Positions 17,682 through 26,154 are shown, counted from the stretch's first letter. The stretch: DNA of 64,000 nt from Bin87 sp963665395 (GCA_963665395.2 OY762251.1:4154001-4218000), one strand, 5' to 3'. The notes: generated by a model not told the origin, from the letters alone. Numbers and translations are program-made.

Positions 17682-18156
17682 TCAGTTTGCGCGCCGGCCG
17701 ATAAGGGATTGTATGGCTACCATCTTGCGCTCGTCAGCGCTGGTTTGCATGAAGCCTTGGATCGCTTCTTCGGCACGGTCTATCCAGGCTATAGTTTCAG
17801 GAAAGGTGAACGATTTGTTGGGATCGTAATCTGCCGAGTGTCGCTGGTCTTGAAGTTGCGCGAATCTCCTCGCGAACTGTCCGACTTGCGGAGAAAACAG
17901 GCTGCGGTCTTGCAGCAGGTTACGCCGGGCTGTGTTGTGGTTCAGGCCCCGATAGACTCTTGACCAGGCGTGTTCGGTCAACGGGTCGTGAGGAGCGCCC
18001 ACCAGGCAGTCGGCGTTACTGCCAGCCAATGCGTGGAACATGGCTTAGTACGCGGTGGTGACCGCCCGGCGCAACGAATCTTGTAGCGGTTGAAGCATCG
18101 GGGCCTAGCGCCGCGGCCAGTAATCGGCTGGTTGCTATGAGGTCCTGCCAGTTCAT
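17682..18156 (-). pseudogene. Broken HEPN-domain gene (frameshift plus in-frame stop)
   Basis: The ATG at 18156 begins MNWQDLIATSRLLAAALGP. A frame change must then occur near 18100 to reach LQDSLRRAVTTAY. There a TAA follows the Tyr codon, directly before AMFHALAGSNADC, and the rest (to 17682) is open: RFAQLQDQRHSADYDP, FPETIAWIDRAEEAI. HEPN proteins of this family usually read TAYYAMFHAL, so the TAA is most simply a TAT/TAC-to-TAA mutation. Both lesions together make a functional product unlikely. A remnant could start at the ATG at 18041 (119 residues). The likely partner gene lies just upstream at 18171. Confidence 0.75.
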
Positions 18157-18170
18157 CGGGCCTATCGGTA

Positions 18171-18497
18171 TCAGTATTGGGGGCGTGCCGCTGCCTCCTC
18201 AGACAGCAACCGGTCGAATGATGCCCGGTCGGTGTAGCCGACGGAAGAAATCTGTAGTATCCCGATTTCGAGTAGCTGCGGCTCTATCTCTTCGTCCAGC
18301 GCGTTGAGCAGGCTTAGGTTCAGTTCCTCGCGGGAGCCATCGTAGATGACGACCACATCAAGGAAATCTTCATCCAAAGCGTTCAGCCTTACCGTGGCGT
18401 GGATGTCGCAAAATCGTACCGAGCCGTGGGATTGAGCGCGAAGGCCGGCCAGGATGATCTTCTTGGCTCTTTCTTGGGTTTCCAGTGAGATAGCCAT
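18171..18497 (-). CDS. Small conserved-looking protein, partner of HEPN pseudogene
   Basis: 108 residues from the ATG at 18497, preceded by GGGAG. Helical start (LETQERAKKIILAGLRAQ), then a nucleotidyltransferase-like strand pattern (FLDVVVIYDG) without the GSxxxG motif of MNT antitoxins. Its stop is 15 bases before the ATG of the broken HEPN gene, the arrangement of an antitoxin/partner with a HEPN toxin. The role is inferred from position. The frame is open upstream to 18563, but that stretch lacks a ribosome-binding site. Confidence 0.55.
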   Translation of the reverse strand: MAISLETQERAKKIILAGLRAQSHGSVRFCDIHATVRLNALDEDFLDVVVIYDGSREELNLSLLNALDEEIEPQLLEIGILQISSVGYTDRASFDRLLSEEAAARPQY

Positions 18498-18648
18498 GTT
18501 TTGCGCTCCCTGCCGTTGATGTCGGTTAGGATTGATGCTAGTGGCGCTGATTGAGACGGTCAAGTCGTCTGGTGATGTCGTAGCCGAACTCGGCTACGAC
18601 AGATACAGCAACATCAGCCTCCGAACCGAGACGATTGCTGCCTTCAAA

Positions 18649-19833
18649 TTAGGTTCTGTACTTGGGGTAGCATTGGACGATAGCATTCCAAGCATACAAT
18701 TCGTCCGGCCATTGGAGCTGCGACTCTTCGTCCCGCTGGAGGTGGTTGATTTCGCAACGGGGGTTGTAGGCAGTGGGCGGTTCAGGCATATAGTCACGGC
18801 ACCGCCATACTGCGGCCGGTATAGCATGGTCTTTCGGGTATCGGTCTGCCACTTGCCAATAAACGTCGCCCAAGCAAGTAGCGTAAACGCTTTCGCCCGG
18901 GTCTTGGTTCCACTCCCATTCAGGGAGGCACTGCATTATGGCGTGCCAGTTGCGAAGTGCTTCTGGCCACTCCGGGTAAATCTCCTGAGCCTCAGCGATG
19001 TGGTTCAAATCGCAACGTTGCCGATGGCTCCCCGGCGGTTCCGGCAAATAGTCTTGGCAGAGCCAAGAGCTGATGCCAATCGTCACGTCGTGATGGTCAA
19101 TCATTTCACCAATACCGAGATAAGCGTTGTCCAAGCAAGCGCCAAAAGCGGTAGGCTGAATGTCGGATATAGTTCTAATGTGGGTGGAGTCTGGAGTTGG
19201 ACGGGGGTTGCAAACTGCTATAGCGTGCCAGCGGTGCAGTATCTCAGCCCACTCGGGATACTGCTGTTGTGTGGCTTCTATCTGGTTCAAGTTGCAACGG
19301 GCGACTGCTGCGACAGCCGTCGGAGCCGGCTCCAACTCGCGGCAGTACCATATTGCCGCTGACAGCCAGTGGTAACCGTCGTAATCGTCCGATGCCCGCA
19401 GATACACGTCATCTAGGCATTCAGCATAAACCTGCCAATATTGTTGATTTGGCCGGCGCTCTTGGGATGGTTTCGTTTCCAAAGGTTCTTTATTGGCAGG
19501 GTGGGGTTGATCCTCGTCGTCCTGGTTTGGCAAGCTGATGTCTTGCGACGCGCTCGATGACCCGTCGGCGGAGGCCATTTCGCATACGTCGTCAATCCCT
19601 GCCCGGTCTAACGTCTGTCGCAGCGCCGCCCGTTCGATTGCGTTGAGGTCGCCGGGGTTGCGGAGTTGCTCGATGGCGTCATCGGACAGACCGGCCTCTT
19701 CCGCGGCTTTGATGCACTCCGACGGCGCGGCATTGAAGAAGCAGGCGGTTACAGCAAGCATGATAATTACCAGCGTCGCCGCTATGAAACTGCGGAACCG
19801 TACAGGGGACATAATCTTAACCAATCGGTTCAT
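18649..19833 (-). CDS. Lipoprotein with three four-cysteine repeats, unknown
   Basis: 394 residues. The ATG at 19833 overlaps the hemC stop (ATGA), so it is translationally coupled to hemC. A signal peptide ends in lipobox VTAC (Cys31), so the mature protein should be lipid-anchored outside the membrane. A short two-Cys domain follows (SECIKAAEEAGLSDDAIEQL to IDDVCEMA), then an acidic Ser/Pro linker. Three repeats of about 80 residues each have four cysteines in the order CLDDVYL, W-C-R/Q-(E/D)-(L/Y)-PEP, RC-(N/D/E)-LNH and W-HAI-x2-C. Family not recognised. It separates hemC from cobA-hemD. Confidence 0.75.
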   Translation of the reverse strand: MNRLVKIMSPVRFRSFIAATLVIIMLAVTACFFNAAPSECIKAAEEAGLSDDAIEQLRNPGDLNAIERAALRQTLDRAGIDDVCEMASADGSSSASQDISLPNQDDEDQPHPANKEPLETKPSQERRPNQQYWQVYAECLDDVYLRASDDYDGYHWLSAAIWYCRELEPAPTAVAAVARCNLNQIEATQQQYPEWAEILHRWHAIAVCNPRPTPDSTHIRTISDIQPTAFGACLDNAYLGIGEMIDHHDVTIGISSWLCQDYLPEPPGSHRQRCDLNHIAEAQEIYPEWPEALRNWHAIMQCLPEWEWNQDPGESVYATCLGDVYWQVADRYPKDHAIPAAVWRCRDYMPEPPTAYNPRCEINHLQRDEESQLQWPDELYAWNAIVQCYPKYRT

Positions 19834-20750
19834 CCCAACAACCCAGCCGCACCCTGCTCCCGCAGCCGCTCCCACGCCGTCGCCGCCAAGCCGCTAGTGT
19901 CCGACGCCGGTCCGACCACGCTGGCGCGGTAGGCCGCTGAGCCGTCCGGTGAAGCCATGAACACCGTCAGCCGCAACGTATTCCCGTCGCTCCCATCGAT
20001 CTCGGCGTATGCACCGACCGGAACCTGGCAGCCGCCACCCAAGGCTTCCAGAAAGGAGCGTTCCGCCGATACCGCCGCCGTGGTAGCGGCGTGGTCGGCG
20101 GCGCTCACCAGTTCCGTCATCCGCCGGTCGTCGGCGCGGATTTCCACGGCCATTGCACCCTGTCCGGGCGGTGGGACGAACTCCTCGGGCGGCAGGTATT
20201 CGGTAATCACGTGGGCCAGGTCCATGCGCAACAGGCCGGCCGCCGCGACGATGGTGCCGTCGCATTCCTCGCCGGCGGCTTTGCGCAGGCGGGTGTCCAC
20301 GTTGCCGCGGATGGGGACGATTTCGAGGTCGGGCCGGCGCTCGGCGATTTGCGCCCGGCGGCGGGGGCTGCTGGTGCCGATGCGGCCGCCGGCGGGGTAG
20401 TCGTGTAGCGTCTTGCCCAAGTGGGATACCAACACGTCCCGGGGGTCGGCGCGTTCCAGCACGGCGCCGATGGCCATGCCGTCGGGCAACAGGGTGGGCA
20501 TATCCTTCAGGCTATGCACCGCCATGTCAATCTCGCCGGTTTCCAGGCGTCGCTCGATTTCCTTGACGAATACGCCCAGGCCCATGCCGGCCAGCGGCGC
20601 GGTCTGGTTGGCGTCGCCCTGGGTGGTGACCGTCACCACTTCAAAATCAACGTCGGGATGCGCCGGGCGCAGTTTGTCCAGCGCGAGTTCGGTCTGGATC
20701 AGGGCCAGCCGGCTGCCCCGGGTTCCCACCCGTACCGTGATGCGAGCCAT
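19830..20750 (-). CDS. hemC: Hydroxymethylbilane synthase (porphobilinogen deaminase)
   Basis: 306 residues. RVGTRGSRLALIQTELAL at the N-terminus; VHSLKDMPT; the substrate-binding loop GTSSPRRRAQIAERRPDLEIVPIRGNVDTRLRK; and the dipyrromethane-cofactor Cys in LGGGCQVPVGAYAEI. It assembles four porphobilinogens into hydroxymethylbilane, the substrate of the HemD domain encoded 2 kb downstream. 17 bases separate it from hemA. Confidence 0.96.
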   Translation of the reverse strand: MARITVRVGTRGSRLALIQTELALDKLRPAHPDVDFEVVTVTTQGDANQTAPLAGMGLGVFVKEIERRLETGEIDMAVHSLKDMPTLLPDGMAIGAVLERADPRDVLVSHLGKTLHDYPAGGRIGTSSPRRRAQIAERRPDLEIVPIRGNVDTRLRKAAGEECDGTIVAAAGLLRMDLAHVITEYLPPEEFVPPPGQGAMAVEIRADDRRMTELVSAADHAATTAAVSAERSFLEALGGGCQVPVGAYAEIDGSDGNTLRLTVFMASPDGSAAYRASVVGPASDTSGLAATAWERLREQGAAGLLG

Positions 20751-20767
20751 AGGGCTACCACCAAACG

Positions 20768-22048
20768 TCAGCGACGGCCGCGGCGTTTGCCGGCGTGGTC
20801 GTCCGGCCCGAACAGGCGCCGGGCGACGCGATAGTCGGTTGCATTGTCGCCGGAGCGCAGTTGAACCGTGGGTTGGTGCAGCAACTTTTTGACCAGGGCG
20901 TTGGTCATGGCGTCCAGCCGCGCCGCCAGTTCGCCGTCCTCAGCTTCGCCCAGCATCCGCAGCGTGCGGGCCACTTCCTCCCGGCGCATCACGTTAGCCC
21001 GACGACGCATGGCTACCACCAACTCCATGGTGTCCGATGAGTTCCACCACTCGGAGAAACGGGCCAGTTCCGCATCGACCACGCCACCGGCTTTCTGAAC
21101 CTCGCCGGCCAGCCCGTCCAGGGAAACCTCCGCCACCTGCGCCAGGGCGTCGATGTCAAACAGTTGAACATTGTCAAAATCGGCCACCGCCGGATCAATG
21201 TCCCGTGGCACCGCAATGTCGATGAGCATCACCGGGGCGTCAACGGTGCGGGCTTTCATCGCGTCCGACATCATCGCTTGGTCCACCACGTATCCCGGCG
21301 AGCCGGTGCTGCTGATGACCAGGTCGGCTTCGGCGAGCGCGGAAGCCATATCGCCAAAGGGTACGGCAACACCGCCCAAATCCCGCGCCAAATCCTCGGC
21401 CCGCCACTGGGTGCGGTTGGCGACGGTGATTTGCCGCACGCCGGCGTCGGCCAACGCCCGCGCCACCATGCGGCCGGCGTCGCCAGCGCCGATGACCAAA
21501 GCGCGGCGGTTATCCAGCCGGTCGAACAGGCCGCGGGCCAACTGCACCGCCGCCCGGCTTACCGACCGGGAATGCTGGCCGATGTTGGTCTCCCGATGCA
21601 CCCGCCGGCCGGCGCGGAGGGCGTCGTGGAAAACGCGGGTCAGCGGGCTTTTGACATAACCGGCCCGGCTGGCCACGCTGAAGGCCGCCCGCACCTGGCC
21701 TAAAATCTGCCGCTCGCCGACGATCATGGACTCCAGGCCGCCGGCGACGCGGAACAGATGGGAAACGCAGTCGCCTTCCCAGAGCTGGTAGATGTGACGC
21801 TCCAGCTCCGCGCCGGGCACGCCAGAGTAGCCGATGAGGAAGTTGCCCACCCGGCCCACCAGGTCAATGTCGTCGGAGTCGTAGGTATAGACCTCGGTGC
21901 GGTTGCAGGTGGAGACAATGACCGACTGCGGAACGTATTCCGACAGCTGCGCCAGAGCGTCGGGCAGCTGCTCCCGCTCCACGCTGAGCCGCTCGCGCAT
22001 CTCCACCGGGGCGGTTCGGTGGTCCAGTCCCAATACCAGCAGGCTCAA
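20768..22048 (-). CDS. hemA: Glutamyl-tRNA reductase
   Basis: 426 residues from a TTG at 22048 that overlaps the previous stop as TTGA. The open frame extends to 22105, but family alignment begins at LLVLGLDHRTAPVEMRERL. Catalytic Cys is in STCNRTEVY; the catalytic domain continues as GGLESMIVGERQILGQV. The NADPH domain is ALVIGAGDAGRMVARAL, followed by the dimerisation helices. It reduces glutamyl-tRNA(Glu) to glutamate-1-semialdehyde, the first committed tetrapyrrole step. Confidence 0.95.
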   Translation of the reverse strand: MSLLVLGLDHRTAPVEMRERLSVEREQLPDALAQLSEYVPQSVIVSTCNRTEVYTYDSDDIDLVGRVGNFLIGYSGVPGAELERHIYQLWEGDCVSHLFRVAGGLESMIVGERQILGQVRAAFSVASRAGYVKSPLTRVFHDALRAGRRVHRETNIGQHSRSVSRAAVQLARGLFDRLDNRRALVIGAGDAGRMVARALADAGVRQITVANRTQWRAEDLARDLGGVAVPFGDMASALAEADLVISSTGSPGYVVDQAMMSDAMKARTVDAPVMLIDIAVPRDIDPAVADFDNVQLFDIDALAQVAEVSLDGLAGEVQKAGGVVDAELARFSEWWNSSDTMELVVAMRRRANVMRREEVARTLRMLGEAEDGELAARLDAMTNALVKKLLHQPTVQLRSGDNATDYRVARRLFGPDDHAGKRRGRR

Positions 22049-22764
22049 CTGACCGCCTCCGCCGCCCGCAGCGCGGCCCGCTTGGCGCACCCGCCCGTCT
22101 TGCAATTAGCCAGGTCGGGGCACATCTCCGGCAGTTCCGGGTTCAGCAGCTGACCCAATACGGTTTCGACCGCTTTATCTGCCTGCCCGCTGCGCGCCAT
22201 TTCCAGCAGCTCTTCGGTGATGACGCATTGCCACCGGGTTGGGTCGATCACCGTGCGCTTTTCCTTGATGACCCGCCGGGCTTGCGCCAGCACATCGGCC
22301 AGGTCGGCCCATTGCAATACCCGAGCTTCCGACAGCGTCTCCCGCATCTTGCGGGCCAACGCCGGACTGGCGCCGCCGGTGGAGATGGCCAGCGTGATGG
22401 GGTCGCGGCGCACGATGGATGGGGCGATAAAGGTACACTGGTCGGGATCATCCACTACATTGAGCAGGACGCCGCGCTCCTCGGCTTCCTCGTAAATCTG
22501 GCGGTTGACGTGCCAGACGTTGGTTGCCGCCACGGCGATGAACGCGCCGTCCAGATCACCCGGCTGGTATTCCCGTTGCAGCAGGGTGACGTGTCCCCGC
22601 TGGGCGGCCCGCTTGATGCCGTCGGTGGATTGGGGGCTGATGACGGTGATGCTGGCGCCGGCGTCGCGCAGGGCGGCCAGCTTACCCTGGGCGATGGTTC
22701 CGCCGCCCAGGATGACGCAACGCTTGCCGGCCAGGTTGAGATATACGGGGTAGTATTCAGGCAT
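22045..22764 (-). CDS. Precorrin-2 dehydrogenase / sirohydrochlorin ferrochelatase (CysG N-domain, Met8-like)
   Basis: 239 residues. The NAD-binding motif is LNLAGKRCVILGGGTIAQGKLAALRDAGASITVISP, followed by the Met8/CysG features AATNVWHVNRQIYEEAEERGVLLNVVDDPDQCTFIAPS and STGGASPALARKMRE. It oxidises precorrin-2 to sirohydrochlorin and inserts Fe(II), giving siroheme. The C-terminus has a Cys cluster (CPDLANCKTGGCAK) beyond the usual fold, possibly a metal site. Its ATG overlaps the TAA of the ahb gene by one base. It supplies the substrate of the decarboxylase encoded immediately before it. Confidence 0.92.
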   Translation of the reverse strand: MPEYYPVYLNLAGKRCVILGGGTIAQGKLAALRDAGASITVISPQSTDGIKRAAQRGHVTLLQREYQPGDLDGAFIAVAATNVWHVNRQIYEEAEERGVLLNVVDDPDQCTFIAPSIVRRDPITLAISTGGASPALARKMRETLSEARVLQWADLADVLAQARRVIKEKRTVIDPTRWQCVITEELLEMARSGQADKAVETVLGQLLNPELPEMCPDLANCKTGGCAKRAALRAAEAVS

Positions 22765-23870
22765 TACACCAACGCCTCCGCCATGGCTTCCGCCTCTTCA
22801 GCGGTGTCCCAGAAGCGTTCGTAGTCCTCCACGAAGTAGCGGACGCGGGTCTTCTTGTATTCGCGGGTGCTGTAGAGGAGCAGATTGTCGGTGATGCCGG
22901 TGGCGTGGGCGATTTCCCGGCCGATCTCCTCGCACTCGTCCCGGGTGGGGGCGTGGACCATGGTGAAGTGGCTGTACTGCCAGTCGGGGAAGGTGGGACG
23001 CTCGTAGCAGTGGGTGACCGCCGAGTGTTCCGCCATAATCATGCCGACTTCCTCGGAACGTTCCGGCGGAACCTTCCAGACAATCATGGCGTTGGCGCGG
23101 AAACCGGAGCGGCGGTGGTAGAGAACCGCGCTGTAGCGGCGCATCAGCTTGCGCTCCTGGTACTCGCTCAACTGCGCGAACAGTTCCGGAACGGTCAACC
23201 CTAGCCGCTGGGCCATGGGGTCAAAGGGGCGCGATACCAGCGGCAAGTCCTCCTGGGCTTCGCGGACCACGTCCTTGTCCCACTCGGTGATCTCCTGGGC
23301 CTGGTTCCAGTCGCTAGCGGGAACGCGGCTCTGGCCGTTGCTGCCGCCGCTGCCGTTGGGTTGGCCGGCGTCGGGGTTGTAGTTGTAGGCGTCGCTGCGG
23401 CGTTTCACCATGTCGAAGTTCACGCCGATCTTGAAGAACCGGATGGTGGGCATGATGCGGAACTCGATGGCGTTGGTTTTTTCCGCCATCCACTCCACGG
23501 TGGCTTGCAGGTCGCCGTCGGGCGGCACGGCCAGGGTGAACCAGAGGTTGTAGTAGGAGCCTTCGCGGGCGTAGTTGTGGCTGACGCCGGGATGGCGGTT
23601 GATGAAGATGGCGCCGGGATGCAGGTCGTCGTCGCCGTAGGCAAAGGCGACCAGGGTAGTCTTGTACCCCAGGCGGCGGGTATCGAAGATGGCGCTGATC
23701 TGTCGCACCACGTTCTGGCGTTTCAGTTCGGCCAGCCGATCCAGTGTTTCGGTTTCGCTGATGCCCAAATCGTCGGCAATGGCCCGGTAGGGTTCTTCCA
23801 CCACCGGGAAATTGCTCTGCACGATGTTCAGCAACTTGCGGTCGGTGATATCCATGGTTTCAGTAGTCAT
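22764..23870 (-). CDS. ahbA-ahbB: Siroheme decarboxylase, fused AhbA-AhbB
   Basis: 368 residues made of two Lrp/AsnC-like halves, each a winged HTH plus an AsnC-type ferredoxin-like domain. Half 1 (about 1-150): TDRKLLNIVQSNFPVVEEPYRAIADDLG, RQISAIFDTRRLGY. Half 2 (about 190-350): QEDLPLVSRPFDPMAQRLGLTVPEL, RRYSAVLYHRRSGF, HFTMVHAP. The GQPNGSGGSNGQ linker joins them. In the alternative haem route, AhbA and AhbB together decarboxylate siroheme to 12,18-didecarboxysiroheme. The neighbouring cysG-type gene makes siroheme, supporting enzyme rather than regulator function. AhbC/AhbD are not in the window. Confidence 0.9.
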   Translation of the reverse strand: MTTETMDITDRKLLNIVQSNFPVVEEPYRAIADDLGISETETLDRLAELKRQNVVRQISAIFDTRRLGYKTTLVAFAYGDDDLHPGAIFINRHPGVSHNYAREGSYYNLWFTLAVPPDGDLQATVEWMAEKTNAIEFRIMPTIRFFKIGVNFDMVKRRSDAYNYNPDAGQPNGSGGSNGQSRVPASDWNQAQEITEWDKDVVREAQEDLPLVSRPFDPMAQRLGLTVPELFAQLSEYQERKLMRRYSAVLYHRRSGFRANAMIVWKVPPERSEEVGMIMAEHSAVTHCYERPTFPDWQYSHFTMVHAPTRDECEEIGREIAHATGITDNLLLYSTREYKKTRVRYFVEDYERFWDTAEEAEAMAEALV

Positions 23871-23888
23871 TTCGCGCCACCATCTTAC

Positions 23889-24536
23889 TTACGCAGCCGG
23901 TTTTTGCTCCGTGTCCACGTTTGTGTCGTCATTCATTGCCGCCAAGCGGGTATTGTAGGCGTCAACGAGGCCCACCAGCACGCCGTCCGAAATCTCCACC
24001 ACCTGGCGCAACCGTTCCGGTTGGACGGCTTCAACCACCGCCTGCCGGAAAAACAGAAACGCCTGCACGCTGTCGGTGAGCGGCACACCGCGAGCGGCCA
24101 TTTCGGATCCGTATTCGTTGCCCAGCATATGGGTTTCCGAAAGCGTTTCGCCCCGGCGCCGGCTGCGGCCTTGCAGGTTGTCGCGGAGCAACAGGGACAG
24201 CAGACGACGCCCGAACAGGCGCATCCGGTCCCGTCCCTCGGCCTGGAAGCTTTGCAGCCACGGCTGCTCGGAGAGGTCGGTCCGGCTCAGCTTGCGGCGG
24301 ATGCGTTGCAAGGCCAGGTCTTCAGGGTCGGACTCGGCAGCGGCAACGCCTCCGTTGGCGCTCATCAGGGCTTCGACGTCCTCACGCAGGAAGCGGCGGT
24401 GTCCGCCCGGCGTACGATACACGGGCAGGCGGCCCCGGTCGGCCCACTGCCGCAGGGTCGCTTCGTTGATTTCCAAAGCCCGGCAGACTTCGCCGAGGGA
24501 CATCCAACGGGCCGGATTTTCGGTGCTGGTAGCCAC
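23889..24536 (-). CDS. MerR/BldC-like HTH regulator at head of tetrapyrrole block
   Basis: 215 residues. An N-terminal helix-turn-helix of the MerR/excisionase kind, WMSLGEVCRALEINEATLRQWADRGRLPVYRTPGGHRRFLREDVEALM (about 11-57), with the GGHRRF wing. A C-terminal all-helical domain (about 90-200) resembles RsbR-type N-terminal sensor regions (LTDSVQAFLFFRQAVVEAV). It is the first gene on the minus strand, 18 bases before ahbA-ahbB, so it probably regulates the block. Two CTGTAGAAA direct repeats lie just upstream of the start. Signal sensed is unknown. Confidence 0.75.
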   Translation of the reverse strand: MATSTENPARWMSLGEVCRALEINEATLRQWADRGRLPVYRTPGGHRRFLREDVEALMSANGGVAAAESDPEDLALQRIRRKLSRTDLSEQPWLQSFQAEGRDRMRLFGRRLLSLLLRDNLQGRSRRRGETLSETHMLGNEYGSEMAARGVPLTDSVQAFLFFRQAVVEAVQPERLRQVVEISDGVLVGLVDAYNTRLAAMNDDTNVDTEQKPAA

Positions 24537-24542
24537 TGAAAT

Positions 24543-24561
24543 CTGTAGAAACCTGTAGAAA
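24543..24561 (-). promoter_or_regulatory. Tandem CTGTAGAAA direct repeats, candidate operator
   Basis: Two exact CTGTAGAAA copies (24543-24551 and 24553-24561), 10 bases apart, 7-25 bases upstream of the regulator's start. Head-to-tail repeats one helical turn apart are the binding mode known for BldC-type MerR proteins, and the adjacent gene encodes such an HTH. Autoregulation is inferred. Confidence 0.45.
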
Positions 24562-24718
24562 GCGCCAATACGAAAAGGTTTGGCGCGAAAATCCTATCAC
24601 AGCGGTATCGACAGGTCAACGCGCGTGTCGCGCCAGAGCTGCGGACTTTCTTTTGAGCCATCCCCTTGCTATCATTGCGCCACTGAGAAACACTCCATCG
24701 CAAGAAAGGGAGGAAATT

Positions 24719-25222
24719 ATGGCTTACACGCCGAGAAAATTGGGGCACGTGAACATATTCGTCCGAAATGCGGAGCGGGCCCGGGACTGGTACGCTGACC
24801 TGTTGGGCCTGCATTGCTACGGTTTCCGGCCGGGGGGCGCCGCCTTCATGTCCGCCGACCTGGAGAACTCCCACGAAATCGCGCTGACCGAGGTGGGAGA
24901 CAACGCCCTGGGGCCGCAGGGCGGCCAGGTGGGCCTGAACCACATGGCCTGGTATATGGACACCCTGGAGGACCTGGCGGAGCTTTACCACCGGGTCAAG
25001 GAGAGGAACATTCCCATCGACCGGGTGTCCGACCATGGTCACGCCATCGGCATCTACATCCGCGACCCCGACGGCAACGGCATCGAGCTGTCCTACGAAA
25101 TGCCCCGCAACCAGTGGGGACACGACGAGAGCGGCTACATGATTGGCAACACCGCCAAGGGCCGTCTCTCCGGGCCGTGGGACGAGGAACTGGCCGCCCA
25201 GGCGGCGCTGGTGGCGCACTAG
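24719..25222 (+). CDS. VOC-superfamily metalloenzyme (glyoxalase/extradiol dioxygenase fold)
   Basis: 167 residues from the ATG at 24719 after AGGGAGG. Two beta-alpha-beta-beta-beta modules: KLGHVNIFVRNAERARDWYADLLGLHC (first metal His) and VGLNHMAWYMDTLEDLAELYHRVKE (second His), with GIYIRDPDGNGIELSYE (Glu ligand). The H/H/E set fits an Fe(II) extradiol dioxygenase or related VOC enzyme. The substrate is not predictable. Monocistronic, divergent from the tetrapyrrole block. Confidence 0.88.
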   Translation: MAYTPRKLGHVNIFVRNAERARDWYADLLGLHCYGFRPGGAAFMSADLENSHEIALTEVGDNALGPQGGQVGLNHMAWYMDTLEDLAELYHRVKERNIPIDRVSDHGHAIGIYIRDPDGNGIELSYEMPRNQWGHDESGYMIGNTAKGRLSGPWDEELAAQAALVAH

Positions 25223-25252
25223 GCAGCGCCGTCAAACCACCGCACACTCTTC

Positions 25253-25274
25253 GGGGGCGTCAGACGACGCCCCC
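25253..25274 (+). terminator. Stem-loop after VOC gene
   Basis: GGGGGCGTC-AGAC-GACGCCCCC, a perfect 9-bp stem with a 4-base loop, 30 bases after the VOC stop. It is followed by GCTTCTTC, a poor T-tract. It also separates this gene from the convergent SDR gene. Confidence 0.6.
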
Positions 25275-25317
25275 GCTTCTTCAAATCCTCACTTGCTGCG
25301 TCGAATAAGCAGCGGGT

Positions 25318-26100
25318 TTAGTGCATGACCAGGCCGCCATCCACGTTGATGGTTTGTCCAGTGATATTGCGCGCGCCCGGGCTGGCTAGGAACGCGGCCA
25401 TCGCGGCGATGTCTTCCGGCTCGTTGGCCCTACCGATGGGGATGTTGGAAGCGCGTTGCGCCTGTAGTTCGTCCACCGAGATCCCCATATCCGCGGCCCG
25501 TTGTTCCATGGTGCTGGTGGACATGGCGGTGATGGTGGACCCGGGGCAGATGGCGTTCACGTTGATGTCGTAGCGAGCCAACTGGTGCGCCGCGATCAGC
25601 GTCATGGAGATGACCGCGCCCTTGCTGGCGGCGTAGGCGGCGTTGGAGGTGCCCCGGTAGCCCTTGCCGGCGATGGAGGCGATGTTGACGATGCGCCCGC
25701 CGCTGCCCTGATCGATCATCTGCCGGGCGGTGCGCTGCATCACGAAGAACGCGCCACGGGCGTTGACCCGGTGGATGCGGTCCCAGTCGTCTTCGGTGAT
25801 GTCCATGATGTCCAGGTAGCGGGTGACGCCGGCGTTGTTGACCAGGATGTCCACGCGGCCCAGGGAGTTCACCGTCTCGGCGATGACCCGGTCGATGTCC
25901 GTACCGTCGCCAATATCAGCGGCGATAGCCACGCTCTGCCGCCCGGCGGCCCGCACGTCCGTCGCCGTCTCTTCCACGTTGTCGGCCAATATGTCCGTAA
26001 CCGCAACGTTGGCCCCGTCGTTAGCTAATGCCAGCGCCGTGGCCCGGCCCATGCCGCGGCCGGCGCCGGTGACCAGAGCTACCTTTCCTTCCAGAGCCAT
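25318..26100 (-). CDS. SDR-family oxidoreductase, classical (FabG-like)
   Basis: 260 residues from the ATG at 26100, preceded by GAGGAA. Complete classical SDR: TGAGRGMG cofactor motif, NNAG in ILVNNAGVTRY, Ser in NIASIAGKG, Tyr-x3-Lys in NAAYAASKGAV, and C-terminal GQTINVDGGLVMH. Unlike the SDR at 469-1287, the tetrad is intact. Probably NAD(P)-dependent oxidation of a secondary alcohol; substrate unknown. The DinB-like and metallo-hydrolase genes follow upstream on the same strand with short gaps. Confidence 0.92.
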   Translation of the reverse strand: MALEGKVALVTGAGRGMGRATALALANDGANVAVTDILADNVEETATDVRAAGRQSVAIAADIGDGTDIDRVIAETVNSLGRVDILVNNAGVTRYLDIMDITEDDWDRIHRVNARGAFFVMQRTARQMIDQGSGGRIVNIASIAGKGYRGTSNAAYAASKGAVISMTLIAAHQLARYDINVNAICPGSTITAMSTSTMEQRAADMGISVDELQAQRASNIPIGRANEPEDIAAMAAFLASPGARNITGQTINVDGGLVMH

Positions 26101-26154
26101 GGCTAATTCCTCCACAGATTGGCGCAATCGCCCGGAAGCCGGCTGTCTGCCGCG

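Noticed and set aside
18171..18497. MNT nucleotidyltransferase assignment
   Set aside because: Lacks the GSxxxG and DxD motifs; only strand pattern and position beside a HEPN gene support a partner role, so it was left as unknown.
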